Below are positions 39,176 to 50,150 of a stretch of 64,000 bases of DNA, in pieces (positions within the stretch are counted from its first letter, which is position 1; each line of letters opens with the position of its first letter). A program made the translations under genes and the position numbers. This DNA is from Corydoras sp. C115 (Eukaryota > Chordata > Actinopteri > Siluriformes > Callichthyidae), in assembly GCA_019802505.1 (NCBI GenBank), contig JAFMOC010000051.1, positions 2,662,001 to 2,726,000 of the forward strand, written 5' to 3'. Under the pieces are notes generated by a model, which was not told the DNA's origin, did not search any database, and worked only from the letters and a program-made list of their open reading frames with translations.

Positions 39176-40189
39176 GTTGTTTTCGGTTTTGTTTTTGTTA
39201 AATTTGTTAAATGTTAAACACTTTACATTAATATCAATGCCTGAAATACAATACATTATTTTAAATCATTACAAATTATAAAAAAAAATAGAAACCTTGT
39301 TTTTTAATATATTATAATATACGTATATTTTAATATATATAATGTGCATTTTATAAAAGCAATAACACATTTGAAGTTTCATTGTGAATAAATTACTGGA
39401 GAGAGGTGTTGTGTGATTTTATTTACAATAATGCATGCCCTCTCGTGTCATTGCTTTTACAATGGGTAACCATGCCAAACTATACAGAAATATATTTCAG
39501 ATTAAGGATCCTACCTTATAGATTTGAGTGCATTGGGGTTTAAACCTAACAAAATTGCCATGAAGTTTAGAATGTTTTATATTTCTGTTCATTAAAGTTT
39601 ACTGCAAGTTTAATAATTAGAAGACATGTGTGAGTTCATAGGCAAAACAGTGATGTAACAATCATAACAATCTATAGTTGTATAAAACGAAATAAAAAAC
39701 TAATATTTACACAGAATATAACGTCTGAGAGAAGTCAGGGTGTCTATGGCAGCTGGCGAGAGCCCATGGTGCCTTCAAACAGGGTGAAAGGGGGGCAGAG
39801 TGCCGGGAGGCCCACGCTCAAGACACACAGGAACACATGCCCAGAAGGACAAAGCAGAACTAACAAGCAGGCTAATGTCATGATTGCAAGTTTATAAAAG
39901 ATTTTTAATAAAAAGATTTTTTCCACTGCATGTTTAAAATGTTCAAGATGCCACAAGGATATTACAAACATCTGAGCAGAAAGAAAACATGCCTCATGTT
40001 TAGATACTTTTCAGAGTCTTTTAAAGTCTGTAACATGAGAAATAAAGAGGCGAATTGTTCAGTAGTCTGTGTTTAATTTCTGGTTCCATGCAATCATTTT
40101 ATAGACAGTATGATGGTCTGTCTGACACGGCCCCATAAGCCACATCAACAGCTATTAATATTGCTAGAGCCAAATCATTTCCTCTATTC
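39176..40189. other. AT-rich DNA with one GC-rich patch
   Basis: No gene was recognised. A GC-rich patch at 39730-39850 (GGCAGCTGGCGAGAGCCC and later GCAGAGTGCCGGGAGGCCC) stands out in AT-rich surroundings. A 75-codon minus-strand open frame with a hydrophobic stretch covers it (39744-39971), without recognisable family. Confidence 0.45.
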
Positions 40190-40797
40190 GTCTCGCTCTT
40201 ACTCATTCTCTGTCTGTCTCTCGAGGCAGGCTCCGCCTGTAGTGCTCTAAGAGTGTGTCGTGTGTTCAGATTGGGCCCTGGCGGAGAGTTCAGCTACCCC
40301 CCCCCCCCCAAAACACCCCAGCCCCCCTGCACTGCTGCTGCCTCGCCGGCACTTGGTGAGTGTGTAAGAAAGGCAAAGAGGCAGGCATGTTTCAACAGAT
40401 GGCTCTTGGCGTCCCAGTTCAGCCAGCGCTCTCACTGTATCACACTTGAACCTTTCCTGTCTGAGAGAAAGGCAGATAAAGAAAGGGAGGGAGTGCAGTT
40501 GAGTTTAGGAAATGGCTCTTCCCCTTTTTGAACTTCATCTGTGCTAAAACTTTTCCTCCACCCGCTCTCATTCATTGCTGTTCTGACAGCCGTCCTTCAC
40601 TCAGCTTGGCTCTGTATTGAGTGGGAGTAAACTAAAGAAGAGATATAGAGGGAGGGAGAGAGCACAAGTGTTGAGTTTGCCGTGCCTGGGAGACTGATCA
40701 GCATCGAGGACTCCTCACTAGGACATGAAGGACTGAAATCGCCACCTGCTCCCTGCAAGCAGTTTCCCGGCCTTTGGACCTGCAGCTTGGTGTGTGA
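40190..40797 (+). promoter_or_regulatory. Candidate promoter and noncoding first exon
   Basis: This is the clearest GC- and CpG-richer block of the window, with CTCGAGGCAGGCTCCGCC, CTGGCGGAGAG and CTCGCCGGCAC near its start, a poly-C run near 40301, purine-rich GGAGGGAGAGAGCAC, and an ending GTGTGTGAG|GTAGGC that fits a vertebrate splice donor at 40797/40798. It carries short frames on both strands but no recognisable protein, so it would be a 5' untranslated exon. A second acceptor-like tract CTTCTCTTTCTCTAG lies at 40829-40843. The next exon, and so the gene, would be beyond the region I can identify. Confidence 0.35.
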
Positions 40798-40843
40798 GGT
40801 AGGCTCATGTGACATGCCCTACTTTCCTCCTTCTCTTTCTCTA

Positions 40844-43562
40844 GGTTTCTCGTCTGCACTTGCTCAGCTGACAGAGCTCATGAGTGGAAATTCTAGAGAA
40901 GCACTGTTAACACATCTCCTGGGTTTTTTTTTCCCTGTCTAAAAGCAGCAACATAGGTTTGCGTCGATACTAACCCTGCAGTGTGCTTATACAAACATGC
41001 GTGTATGCACCCCCACAACGGTTATGACGTTTTCTGCATGAGCATGTGATGGCACGTGGATGCTGTTGTTGAGCTAACTGACGGGGTCTGTTGCTGAAGG
41101 GATGGGAGGGTCGCTGTCACGCACAGTTAGGAAGTTTGATTGCATGCACCATACCGGTTCTACTCCTTTTTGCTCCTAAGTGGCAAAAACACCGAAATAA
41201 ATGACTAGAAATAACCTTGTGGCAGCACAAAGTAGTTGCTTATCTTGAAACGTTTTCTTATCGCATGTGAAAAGCCAGATAAACACTGATCAGATAACCA
41301 AGTAAATAATTCAAATGTTAAACCTATAAATCAATGGCCAGTTCAAAGAAGTAGAAGTAAAAGTGTTTGTATTTTATTTATTTATTTTTGTTGCCTTGAT
41401 TTACTCGCTAGTTTAAACTCTAGAAAAGAGTACAGCTGTGTAATGATATGTCATTAAGTGTTGGTTAATAATATTCATTTGTACATTTAGTTTAAATGTA
41501 GTTTTAATTATTCAGGTACTGGTTTGAATAGCGTAAATCTTACACATTTATTTATTCCTTGAATCTATGTACTAAACACCCTCATAACTGTTTGGTGGCC
41601 AACTCTGCTGTGTGTGCATTACATGTAGACAAAAGTTGCCATTTTAAAATTGTAATATTATAATTCAAGTATCTTTAAATGGTCCATATTAGGAGATGTT
41701 TTGTGCCAATAGCATTAATAGGCTGAACTAAATGATCAGATTATTCTGTCAATAGTAAAAATCTTCTTCCCTGATGACCTGGGTTTATCCTAAAACAACA
41801 ATATCAAGATTCATCAGGCTCACTAATTCACTTTCAATTGTGAGTCCCGACTTTTAAAAGTCTACGGAATGAGCTGAGGAGACTTTACAGAATGATTCAA
41901 TGCCTCAATTATCAGTACTAATGCAAAATTTATAATGAGACCCTGTGGAAGTGTGTCCAAGCAATGTCAAATATGCATAATAATCAATGATGAAGCATGC
42001 AACATTTTTTGGCCTTAATTTCCGAAGCACAAGTGAATATAATGGAATAAGTTTTAAATAAATAAAATATCAGTCTCACTGAAAGCCATGGAGACGTATT
42101 TAAACAGCAAATGAGAAAAGGGTTAATACAAGCCTTCTTGTATTGGAGCACCAATTAGTGACAGCAGGTATAAGTAAGAAATAGAAATAAATAAATTATT
42201 TAACTACTAAAAAACAGTTAATGGCAAATAAAAATTTACACTCAGGTTTTATTGAGTTACTGTGCATTCAAATGTATTGTATTATTTATTGGATATATTG
42301 TAGGTATAAACACATTTTGGAAATGCAATTAATGCTACATGTAATGCAATATTCTATGACGTGTGTGTTTCTCAACATTGGCATAGGCATTCCAAGCAAA
42401 TTAATATTTTTGGGATGCTGACAAATGTTTACCTGCAATGATTTAGTGCATGTTTGCACATGGTTTTTAAATTCCTTAAGGATAAGTGGTTTAGAAGTGT
42501 GAGATTTCAGGTAGCTGACTGTTTGCTGGGGAAGAACCTCTGTGTGTAACACCTGCACCACTTATACCACATCACTTTATATATAAAGTGTTATAAAGAG
42601 TTATAAAGTCAAGGCAACAGCATATTCCACTATTATCTCACTGGTTTTCAGGGGTTGCGCTGTTGGAATATTAACTCTAATAATGCTGACTTTGCAATTC
42701 ACACTGCAGAGGTAACAACTTGGCGGCTTGGTCATGAGAACGCAATGAGAATGTGGCAGCTGGTTGAGACCAGAGCACTCAACAAAATTGAAGGTGATGG
42801 GCCGCTCAAAAAAAGAGTGCAAATTGGCAGGCATGAAATAGAAGTTGCTGTCTAATGAAATTACACTCTGAGGTTGAATTTAATGTTTACTGAAGCTGAA
42901 CAAGGAATTATTTTTACTGTCTGAATGATCAAATCAAAGAATTGATATCGTTTTTAATAGGCCCTTTTTAGTCTTAGGTGTGTGTAGAATTCTTTATATA
43001 ATAAAGATTGCAAACACACTTCCATTAAAATTAAATACAAAAATAATAAGAGTGAGTTATTTAACATAATTATTTGTTTACATAACCTGTTATTGTGTTT
43101 GTCAATGTTTTTCTATGTGTGTAGTTCAGTGCATTTTTTTGTCCGTACAATTACAGTAAATTTTGCAGTAAATATAATCAAGGACTGGATGCTTTAGTTC
43201 AAGAACAGATGAGTTTATTAAATTATAACACCACATTTGAAATTGACTTGAATTCCAGGTTTTTTCGAGTATAAACATTGCAATTGCTTATCAAAGTGTG
43301 TGTGAGTGAGAGAGAGAGAAAGAATATTTTTTTTATAAAATTGATGCTGTCCATCCATTTACTTAGTTGTTTGTCCTTCAGTGTTTTACTCTCTGGCAAA
43401 ATGCTCCAAAACATTTTCTATTACATATAATTTTGTTTAGCTTTAACACTGGTTGTCAAATCCTTAGTAGTGGCATTTAAATCTCACAGGAATTCAGGTG
43501 TATTTACTGACATTTTGTACTTAAAAGATGGTATTACTAAAAGTTATAGTAAAACTTTGCCT
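40844..43562. other. AT-rich DNA, nothing recognised
   Basis: No repeat family or gene was recognised. The minus-strand frame at 42286-42561 and the overlapping frames at 42601-42855 lack domain signal. A short (GA)n lies at about 43308-43320. Confidence 0.5.
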
Positions 43563-43700
43563 TGAATCCATGTTTTTTGGACTGTGGGAATAAACCGAAG
43601 GAAACCCATGCAGACACAGGGAGAACATCGATTCAGATCGTGATTCGAACCTGGATCCCTAGCTCTGAGAGGTGAGCAAGCTACCCACTGCATTGCATCA
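43563..43700 (-). mobile_element. SINE-1, 5' half only
   Basis: Minus-strand fragment with CATGTTTTTTGGACTGTGGG, GGAAACCCATGCAGACAC and GATTCGAACCTGGATCCC (box B). It has lost its 3' half and much of the internal GGGTTCTCCGG segment. Confidence 0.75.
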
Positions 43701-44055
43701 TATTTCCTTCATCACATCAAAACCCCACTGTTGGTCAATTTGACAATGTTTGTTGTTCCATTTTCGGCATAAAGCTGTCATGTACATAAATGATGTTTTT
43801 TCAGCTTTTTAGAATGCTTACTGTCTCCAATGGTGACAAGGACTCTGATGTTCCTCTAGTCTCAAAGCACTTATTGTTCTTGTGTATGAGCAGTTTTTTG
43901 AAATGGCAGAAAGGAAATTACACATTCAATATATAATTGTATTTACTTTTATTTAGTTTGGAATGAGATATAAATACAAATACACTTCATAGACAAAATT
44001 ACCTCCTAATGACTAAATTAAGGTGTTTTCTTCAGCCCTATTTTTATCAACGTAC

Positions 44056-44160
44056 AAAATGAAATCAAAGTTTATTAGTTACATACATAGTTAAACATGG
44101 TACATCTGGCAGTGAAATTCTTAGATGTCTGTTTTCACACAAAGCAAAAATCTGAATAAG
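44056..44160. repeat. Dispersed repeat, unclassified (AAGTTTATT family)
   Basis: ATCAAAGTTTATTAGTTACA, then ACATAGTTAAACATGG and GTGAAATTCTTAG match, in order, the start of the repeat at 47005 (CAAGTTTATTCTTCACATG, ATAGTTATACACAGT, AAAATCCTTG). This kind of sequence is common in fish genomes; I cannot assign its class. Confidence 0.5.
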
Positions 44161-44189
44161 AATAAGCTCTAGCTATGCGTTTTGGACAC

Positions 44190-44743
44190 CTGTATCCTTT
44201 CACCTTTATGGAAACAGTTTGGGAAACTTTTTAGAGTCTGCTATTTTTATGCTAGTCTGCATGTTTGAGTCTGCTATGAAAAAAATTACATTACATTTGG
44301 TCATTTAGCAGATGCTTTTTTCCAAAGCGACTTACAAGGTGAGCACAGGGTTAATCACAACATCCCTGGAGCAATAAGAGTTAAGGGCCTTGCTCAAAGC
44401 CCACACTGGTAACTTCAGTGGACGTGGGATTTGAACCGCCAACCATCAGCTTGATAGCCCAATGCCCAACCCACTGAGCTACCACGCCCTTTCAAAATAA
44501 TTGACTTTTCTCACAGTGCTCTGGTCTCAACCCTATTGAACACCTTTGAGATGAACTGAAATGTTGATTGTGAACAAGGCCTTCTCATCCTACATCAGTG
44601 TCTCACCTTGCAAATGCCGTTTGGGGTAAATGGGCAAAAATTCCCACAGAAGCTGTTATTATTACCTGCGAAGAGTGAGAATGAAGACTATCACAATGGA
44701 ATAAAGGCTCCATAAAATGTCCTGTCCCAATACTAGTATAGTT
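44190..44743 (+). mobile_element. Tc1-like transposase remnant split by a SINE-2
   Basis: At 44499-44743 the plus strand decays from the C-terminal part of a Tc1-like transposase: LNPIEHL is readable from CTCAACCCTATTGAACACCT, then 'DEL'-like codons and a segment matching the end of the protein, finishing in the terminal repeat CCTGTCCCAATACTAG. TATGGAAACAGTTTGGGAAA at about 44205 may be an upstream piece of the same gene. A minus-strand SINE-2 (44287-44495) sits between. Frameshifts and stops make it nonfunctional. Confidence 0.6.
44287..44495 (-). mobile_element. SINE-2 copy with L2-type tail
   Basis: Read on the minus strand: GGGCGTGGTAGCTCAGTGGG (tRNA-like head), TTGGGCTATCAAGCTGATGG, the box B-like GGTTCAAATCCC area, 'gggctttgagcaaggcc', then the tail GTAAGTCGCTTTGGAAAAAA and GCATCTGCTAAATGACC. 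The tail is the same as that of the L2 LINE at 1799-2341. This is the best-preserved SINE-2 in the window. Confidence 0.85.
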
Positions 44744-45306
44744 CACAAAGTTTTGCTGCACAGTTCTGTATATTAATGTGTTCTCAATGGAGATTATGTT
44801 AACTTTTTAAATTTCAAAAACCAACAAATCATTTAGGCAAACATTTGCAGAAGACTGCCTACGGCTTCAGTAAGTCTCTCTGATTTGAATTGCTATCGTA
44901 ATAATGGCAGGCAAATTAAAGCTCTGTGAATGGTGACATATTTGCCATATGCAAACCTCATCTAATAAGTGGGTAGGATATAATCTTTTGATTCCAAAAA
45001 CAAATACAAGAAGAAGTGATCTGAAGAGACTTAACCGAGGGAATGGCACTCAAGAAAATGTTTTGATAAAGTAATGAGAAAATGTAAGTTCAACAGTAAC
45101 ATGCTATACTGCTAATGATGTAATAATATAAACCAATATAAAGGTAGATAAGAATAATATAAAGAGATTATTAAGCATATTTATGAGTGATGAGTGGTGA
45201 AATGGTTCTGGATATTGGACTCTAAAGTGATACACGCTCAAGTTAAGCTTTACTCTCTGGGACATGTAAAGGTCTCATTTTAGAAAGGTAAATGAAGAAA
45301 ATGCAG

Positions 45307-45520
45307 GCGAGAGTGTGGTAGTTTAATGGGTTAATGTATTGGGCTATCAATCTGAAGATTTGTGTTCAAATCTCATGTCTACTGAAGTTACCAATGCGGG
45401 TCCTTGAGGAAGGTCCTTAACCCTCATTGCACCAAGGGTGCAGTATCATGGCCAACACTGCTGCTGACCTCAACAATTAAGTTGCATTAAAAGTTTCTGC
45501 TAAATGACCTCATTAAATGT
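45307..45520 (+). mobile_element. SINE-2 copy
   Basis: GAGTGTGGTAGTTTAATGGG head, TTGGGCTATCAATCTGAAG, box B-like GTGTTCAAATCTC, GGTCCTTGAGGAAGGTCC body, and tail AAAAGTTTCTGCTAAATGAC. It is more diverged than the copy at 44287; box A is weakened. Confidence 0.8.
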
Positions 45521-46526
45521 TAGAGGGATATTTTTATGGGGCTGGTTTTATAGCATGTTTAAAAAAAGTGAACCGTTACAGCTTAGGCAGAACTAAATCA
45601 TATACTACCCACCTGATTTGTGAAGTCCTGTCCTGTTACAGCATGCACAGACTGAGATTTCATTTGGATCGACCTCATATTAATGCCCATGGCATGAGAT
45701 GTTCAGGCTCTTGTGGATTTAACTTTCGAGTTGCCACAATGTTTTGGCTTTGACTCTTCGTTTGTTAAACCGTCCAGCCATCCCTTGGCGTGTCTACTTG
45801 CGTTTATTGAATGTGCATGTTCGTGTCTGTGTATGAATGGAACAAGTGGGTAATTTCTTCTGTATTCAAAGTGGATTAGTGTGTCTGGGTTGCTACGTAA
45901 TACCAATCTATTTGTGGTTTGTAGAGAATCTCTCTCTTTCTGAACTGGGCTTTTGTGAGCCACCTACTTTAGCCCCCCCCCTCCCCGGTCAAAGGTTAGT
46001 GTTGAAACAGTAAATCTTAAAACACCTATTATGCAATCTGAAGCGTGAGCCTTGTGGGAATCAAATTTGAAAGTAAGAGTGTGTGCATGCGTGAGAAATG
46101 GAGCGCTGTGGAATGTAATTTGTGACTGAGAGAGACAGCTCTGCCTTCCCAACCTGTTTCTTTAATGGGCATAACATATTGAGGAGTCATATGTAAGTGC
46201 AAAAGCACACCATTAGCACACATCCTTTAACACTGTTACAATTTGTCTATATGAAAGTTGTCAGGTAAAGGGTTCGAGAATGAGAGGAGGATTAAACTGT
46301 AAAGTAGCAGATGTAAAGTGTAGGTGAAGATAAAAGCTTCCCTGTGCATATGTGAAGAGTATGCTTTCCTATATTTATAACAGAATACACTCATCTGTTA
46401 TTCCACCTTCTTGTCAACATAGAATTTTCTTTGTGGCAAGTGAGGACACAAGAAAATTACATAGTGATGGCCACCATAGATGTTATTCAGCTGCTTGTAG
46501 AGTTTAAAGTAATAACCTCTGTTAGA
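45521..46526. other. AT-rich DNA, nothing recognised
   Basis: No gene was recognised. Overlapping minus-strand frames (45703-45963, 45964-46223) lack family signal. There is a short C-run at about 45973. Confidence 0.5.
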
Positions 46527-46765
46527 GGGTGGTGGAATGGTGGTGTAGTGGTTAGCACGTCTCACGTTCTCCCCGTGTCCAAGTGGGTTTTCTACATGTT
46601 CACCGGTTTCCTCCCAAAAGCAGTGTTGAATTGGCTGTTCTATGTAGTCTGTGTGTGTGTTTGTGAGTGTTTGCCCAGCAATGGATTGGTGCCCGGTCCT
46701 GGGTGTATCTTCCAGCGCATGACATGTTCTACCCTGGATGGACATGGGTTACCCTAGTATAGAAA
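46527..46765 (+). mobile_element. SINE-1 with box B deleted
   Basis: Starts GGGTGGTGGAATGGTGGTGTAG, keeps GTGGTTAGCACGT, then jumps directly to CACGTTCTCCCCGTGTCC, so the region carrying box B is gone. The 3' half is readable (GCAATGGATTGGTGCCC, GGATGGACATGGG). It could not be transcribed efficiently by polymerase III. Confidence 0.8.
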
Positions 46766-47004
46766 AGTTCCAATGCTTTTGTCATTATAGAGTGTATGTT
46801 CTCTAACAGCACATAGTAACTTTGATTTTACCCCCCAGAACAAAGGCAGAATGGGCTAGTTAAGTAACCTATAGACCCAGTCGACCATGTATAGTTTAGA
46901 CAATGCTTTCAGAGGCCTCTACAATTTTTTTCTTAGACGTTGCCCAGAAAAGCTGGTCTGTATCTGGTGTATTAGATGTGAGTGTGTCAGATCCCTGATA
47001 TGTC

Positions 47005-47320
47005 AAGTCAAGTTTATTCTTCACATGCATAGTTATACACAGTAAAATCCTTGTACGACCCGAGGAAAAGTCGCGAAGGCAGCCGAACACAGTGTCGCTA
47101 TCATCAGAAATAGGAGAAAAAGTGATACATCAGGAGAATAGGTGATAAAAAAGAACCCGCTCCCAAACTATGCTTTAATAAGCACAGGTTGGGGCCCCGA
47201 AAAAAACACCTTTTAGCACACAAGCAAATATAAACATAAAGACATGGACAAGAAGAAGCTGTAGGAGACGTGTCCATAAGGGATCGGAAAGGAGGGGCAG
47301 TATGAGTCTGTCTCTAAAAT
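47005..47320. repeat. Dispersed repeat, unclassified
   Basis: Begins CAAGTCAAGTTTATTCTTC and ATAGTTATACACAGTAAAAT, as at 44056. The rest (GACCCGAGGAAAAGTCGCG, AGCACAGGTTGGGGCCCCG, GACGTGTCCATAAGGGATC) is GC-richer than its surroundings, suggesting the 3' or 5' part of a retroelement. The boundaries are approximate and the class unknown. Confidence 0.45.
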
Positions 47321-47868
47321 ATATCTAATTTGTGCTTATATGCAACGCGACACTGATTTCACTGAATTCAAAGTAGGCAAGTGGGCGTGTTGATGTAACA
47401 GTTACACAACAAGGATAATGAGGCTGAGACCGTTAAAATGTCTAGAGCTTAAGTAACATTTATCAATACTGCAATCATCAGATCAATAACTTATAGGATA
47501 GGTTCAAAAAGTTAAGTTAATGAACAAATCATCAACCAGCTGTCACCAATACTTTGTTACTTTAAAGTCATATACGGTTCTACACAGATGCCAATTCTCT
47601 GGAATATGATAGAAAAACATGTCTGTGATTCTTTGTGAACTACATGTGTGAAAGAGCAACTGCAGACATCTGCTGTTCATATGTGCATCACAGATTATTC
47701 TTTATCTGTTCTCATCAGATGATTAAACTCTATAAATCATTGCTTAAGTTTAAGTAATCTTGTAGCTTATTTATAAGGTAACTTGTTAGTACTACTAGGT
47801 ACTTGAACTAAGGAATTGAATATTTTGTTATACATTAATATATTTATATAATATATTATTCAGATGAG
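47321..47868. other. AT-rich DNA, nothing recognised
   Basis: No gene or repeat recognised. Confidence 0.55.
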
Positions 47869-48190
47869 GGCGGCATGGTGGCTTAGTGGTTAGCATGTTC
47901 TCCTCTCAGCGCTAGGGATTCCCGGTTCGAATCCCAACCTGGGTGGAGTTTCCATATTTTCCCCATGTTCACGTGGGTTTCCTCTCACAGTCCAAAAACA
48001 TGGGACAATGTCAATTGAATTCTCCAAATTGCCCCATATAGAGTGTGTTTGTGGGTGTGTCTGTGTGAGTGAGTGTGTGTCCAGCGATAGATTGGCGCCC
48101 TGTCCTGGGTGTATCTGCCCAGTGCCCAAAACATTCTCCCCTAGATGGGCATGGAGAACCCCCCCCCCCCAAACCCTAATAGAGGATAAA
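47869..48190 (+). mobile_element. SINE-1 copy 7, lacking the 3' tail
   Basis: Starts GGCGGCATGGTGGCTTAGTGG with intact box B, has lost the CGGGTTCTCCGG segment before CCTCTCACAGTCC, carries a poly-C run at the variable site (about 48161-48171) and stops at AGAGGATAAA without CGGGAGATAATG. It lies 209 bp upstream of an inverted copy. Confidence 0.9.
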
Positions 48191-48399
48191 ATTCCGATAC
48201 AGTATGCACCTAATGCTGTTAAATGCTAAAGACTAAACATTTTTGGACAGTCTCCAAGGTTGCCCCTATACACATTTAGTACATGTATAGATGACTTTTT
48301 CCTGTAATGGAAAAAGATGACAGTACTAATAAAAAAATCTGTATTATAATTATCTGTATTACAATAATTTCCTCATTTTGCTCACATTTTTTAAATTTC

Positions 48400-48751
48400 A
48401 TTCATTCATTCATTCATTATCTCCCGCTTTATCCTCTATTAGGGTCACGGTGGGGTTCCCCATACCCATCCAGGGGAGAACGTCTCGGGCGCTGGGCAGA
48501 TAGACCCAGGACAGGGCGCCAATCCATCGCTGGGTACACACTCACTCACAAAGACACACTCTATATGGGGCAATTTTGAGAATTCAATTGACTTGATCCA
48601 TGTTTTTGGACTGTGGGAGGAAACCGGGGAACCCGGAGGAAACCCACGCGGACACGGGGAGAACATGGAAACTCCACCCAGATGGGGATTTGAACCGGGA
48701 ACCCCTAGTGCTGAGAGGCGAACGTGCTAACCACTAAGCCACCGTGCCGCC
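48400..48751 (-). mobile_element. SINE-1 copy 8, full length
   Basis: Minus strand, with ATTCATTCATTCATTCATTA tail, both promoter boxes (box B with one change, GGTTCAAATCCC) and GGCGGCACGGTGGCTTAGTGG head. It carries the diagnostic TTTTGAGAATTCAAT and TAGACCCAGGACAGG, as in copies 1 and 10. Flanks TTTTTTAAATTTCATT and TTTTTTAATTTCATTT suggest a duplication with one indel. Confidence 0.93.
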
Positions 48752-49739
48752 TTTTTTAATTTCATTTTTGTTTTATTTTTTTATTCAAAAGCTGAGCTCA
48801 CTGCCAGTTCTCATGGTCACTATTCAGAGTGGAAACAAATTGGGCTTAAACTGGGTTTGCAACTAACGAAATAAACAGAGCTTTTGCATTTATCAGCTAG
48901 TGGCTTTTTTTCCCCCCCAAATTTTGTTAAACACAAACAAAGCCTTCAGGAAAGCGAAAGGACCTGTTCTCCACTGTTGTGTTAGTCATGAACAGAACAG
49001 CAGGGAGCTTACTCTTTTAATTCACAAGCACTTCACCCAACAAATAGCGTGTTTGCTAATCAGCAGGAGCTCGTGCCTTCGTGTTAATGTGTGCGTTTTC
49101 TATAAGAGCTTGTGAGAAGTTTTTATTTTGGTCCTGTGGTGTTGCTTGGGTTTGTTAAGATGTGTTTTCTGAACCTTTCGCAGATTTCGTAGTTTCCTGT
49201 GAATAATTAAAACGACTTGTCTTTGTGGTTAAACCCTTTTGTCACATAAATATTTTAAAGAAATTTGCATTGTTAGATCATGGGAAGGAAATATTCCGAA
49301 TAAAAATGCTGCATTGATTCTTTTAATACAAGATGTAACTGATATCAGTTTCATTTTTATACTAATGCAAAGATATCTGGCAGTGCAGTATGAATCTGTC
49401 ATTTTGCGTTAGACTAATATTTAGGCTTGTCACATTTTATAACACTGTGGCCTGGCTGCTTGCCGTCTGCTGTATGTTGGGTTTGTATTCTATGTAGTTT
49501 CAGCTTAACTTGAACACACGGTGCTTAAATGCACTCACTGCATTCAGACCAGATATTTTTTTTATAACACTAACATACAGTGTCCCTGCACAACCATGCT
49601 GCTTATGAAAAGCTTTCACACTTGGCAATGATGTTAAAATAAACTCTATATATAATGCTTAGATCTCAGTTTACTAAATGACGTGTGTGGTAAGCCAGTC
49701 ATTTGCAGCATTATTACACAGAGATGACTCCATGGTCAT
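48752..49739. other. AT-rich DNA, nothing recognised
   Basis: No gene or repeat recognised. Confidence 0.5.
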
Positions 49740-50150
49740 CATTTATGGACATTTCCACATACCTTTATGCACATCTTTGCACCTTTTGCACATTATAAAG
49801 AACTGCCGCAATTACAAACTCTTTAAGAATTTTAAAATCAAGGACATTTTTTCATGGAACATGTGGCTCACACCACTAGGAGGCCACCAGTACTATTACC
49901 TCTCCACTTAATGTTAACTGTTTACAATAACCAAACTCAGGTTTTACTTCATACCACTACTTGAATGTTTATTGTATCGTCCTATATTTATTGTGATCCT
50001 TGTGTTTGCACTCGTGCACTTTATGTTGGTTGTATAGCAGCTGTTATGTATAGCACCTTGTTCCTGGGAACACTGTCTCATTCCACATATACTGGACTGT
50101 ACTTTATATTGTGGAATGACCAATAAAATACTTGAATACTAGCTGGATAG
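49740..50150 (+). repeat. Probable 3' end of a retroelement, unclassified
   Basis: The stretch runs TTTGCACCTTTTGCACATTA, then TGTATAGCACCTTGTTCCTG and ends TGGAATGACCAATAAAATAC with an AATAAA signal. This order (cacctttgcac ... tagcaccttgttcctgg ... gaatgacaataaaa) recurs in fish non-LTR elements in my experience, but I cannot name the clade. Confidence 0.4.

Noticed and set aside
40798..40843. A 46-nt intron between the donor at 40797 and the acceptor at 40843
   Set aside because: Too short for a vertebrate intron; more likely the acceptor tract belongs to no real exon or to another isoform.
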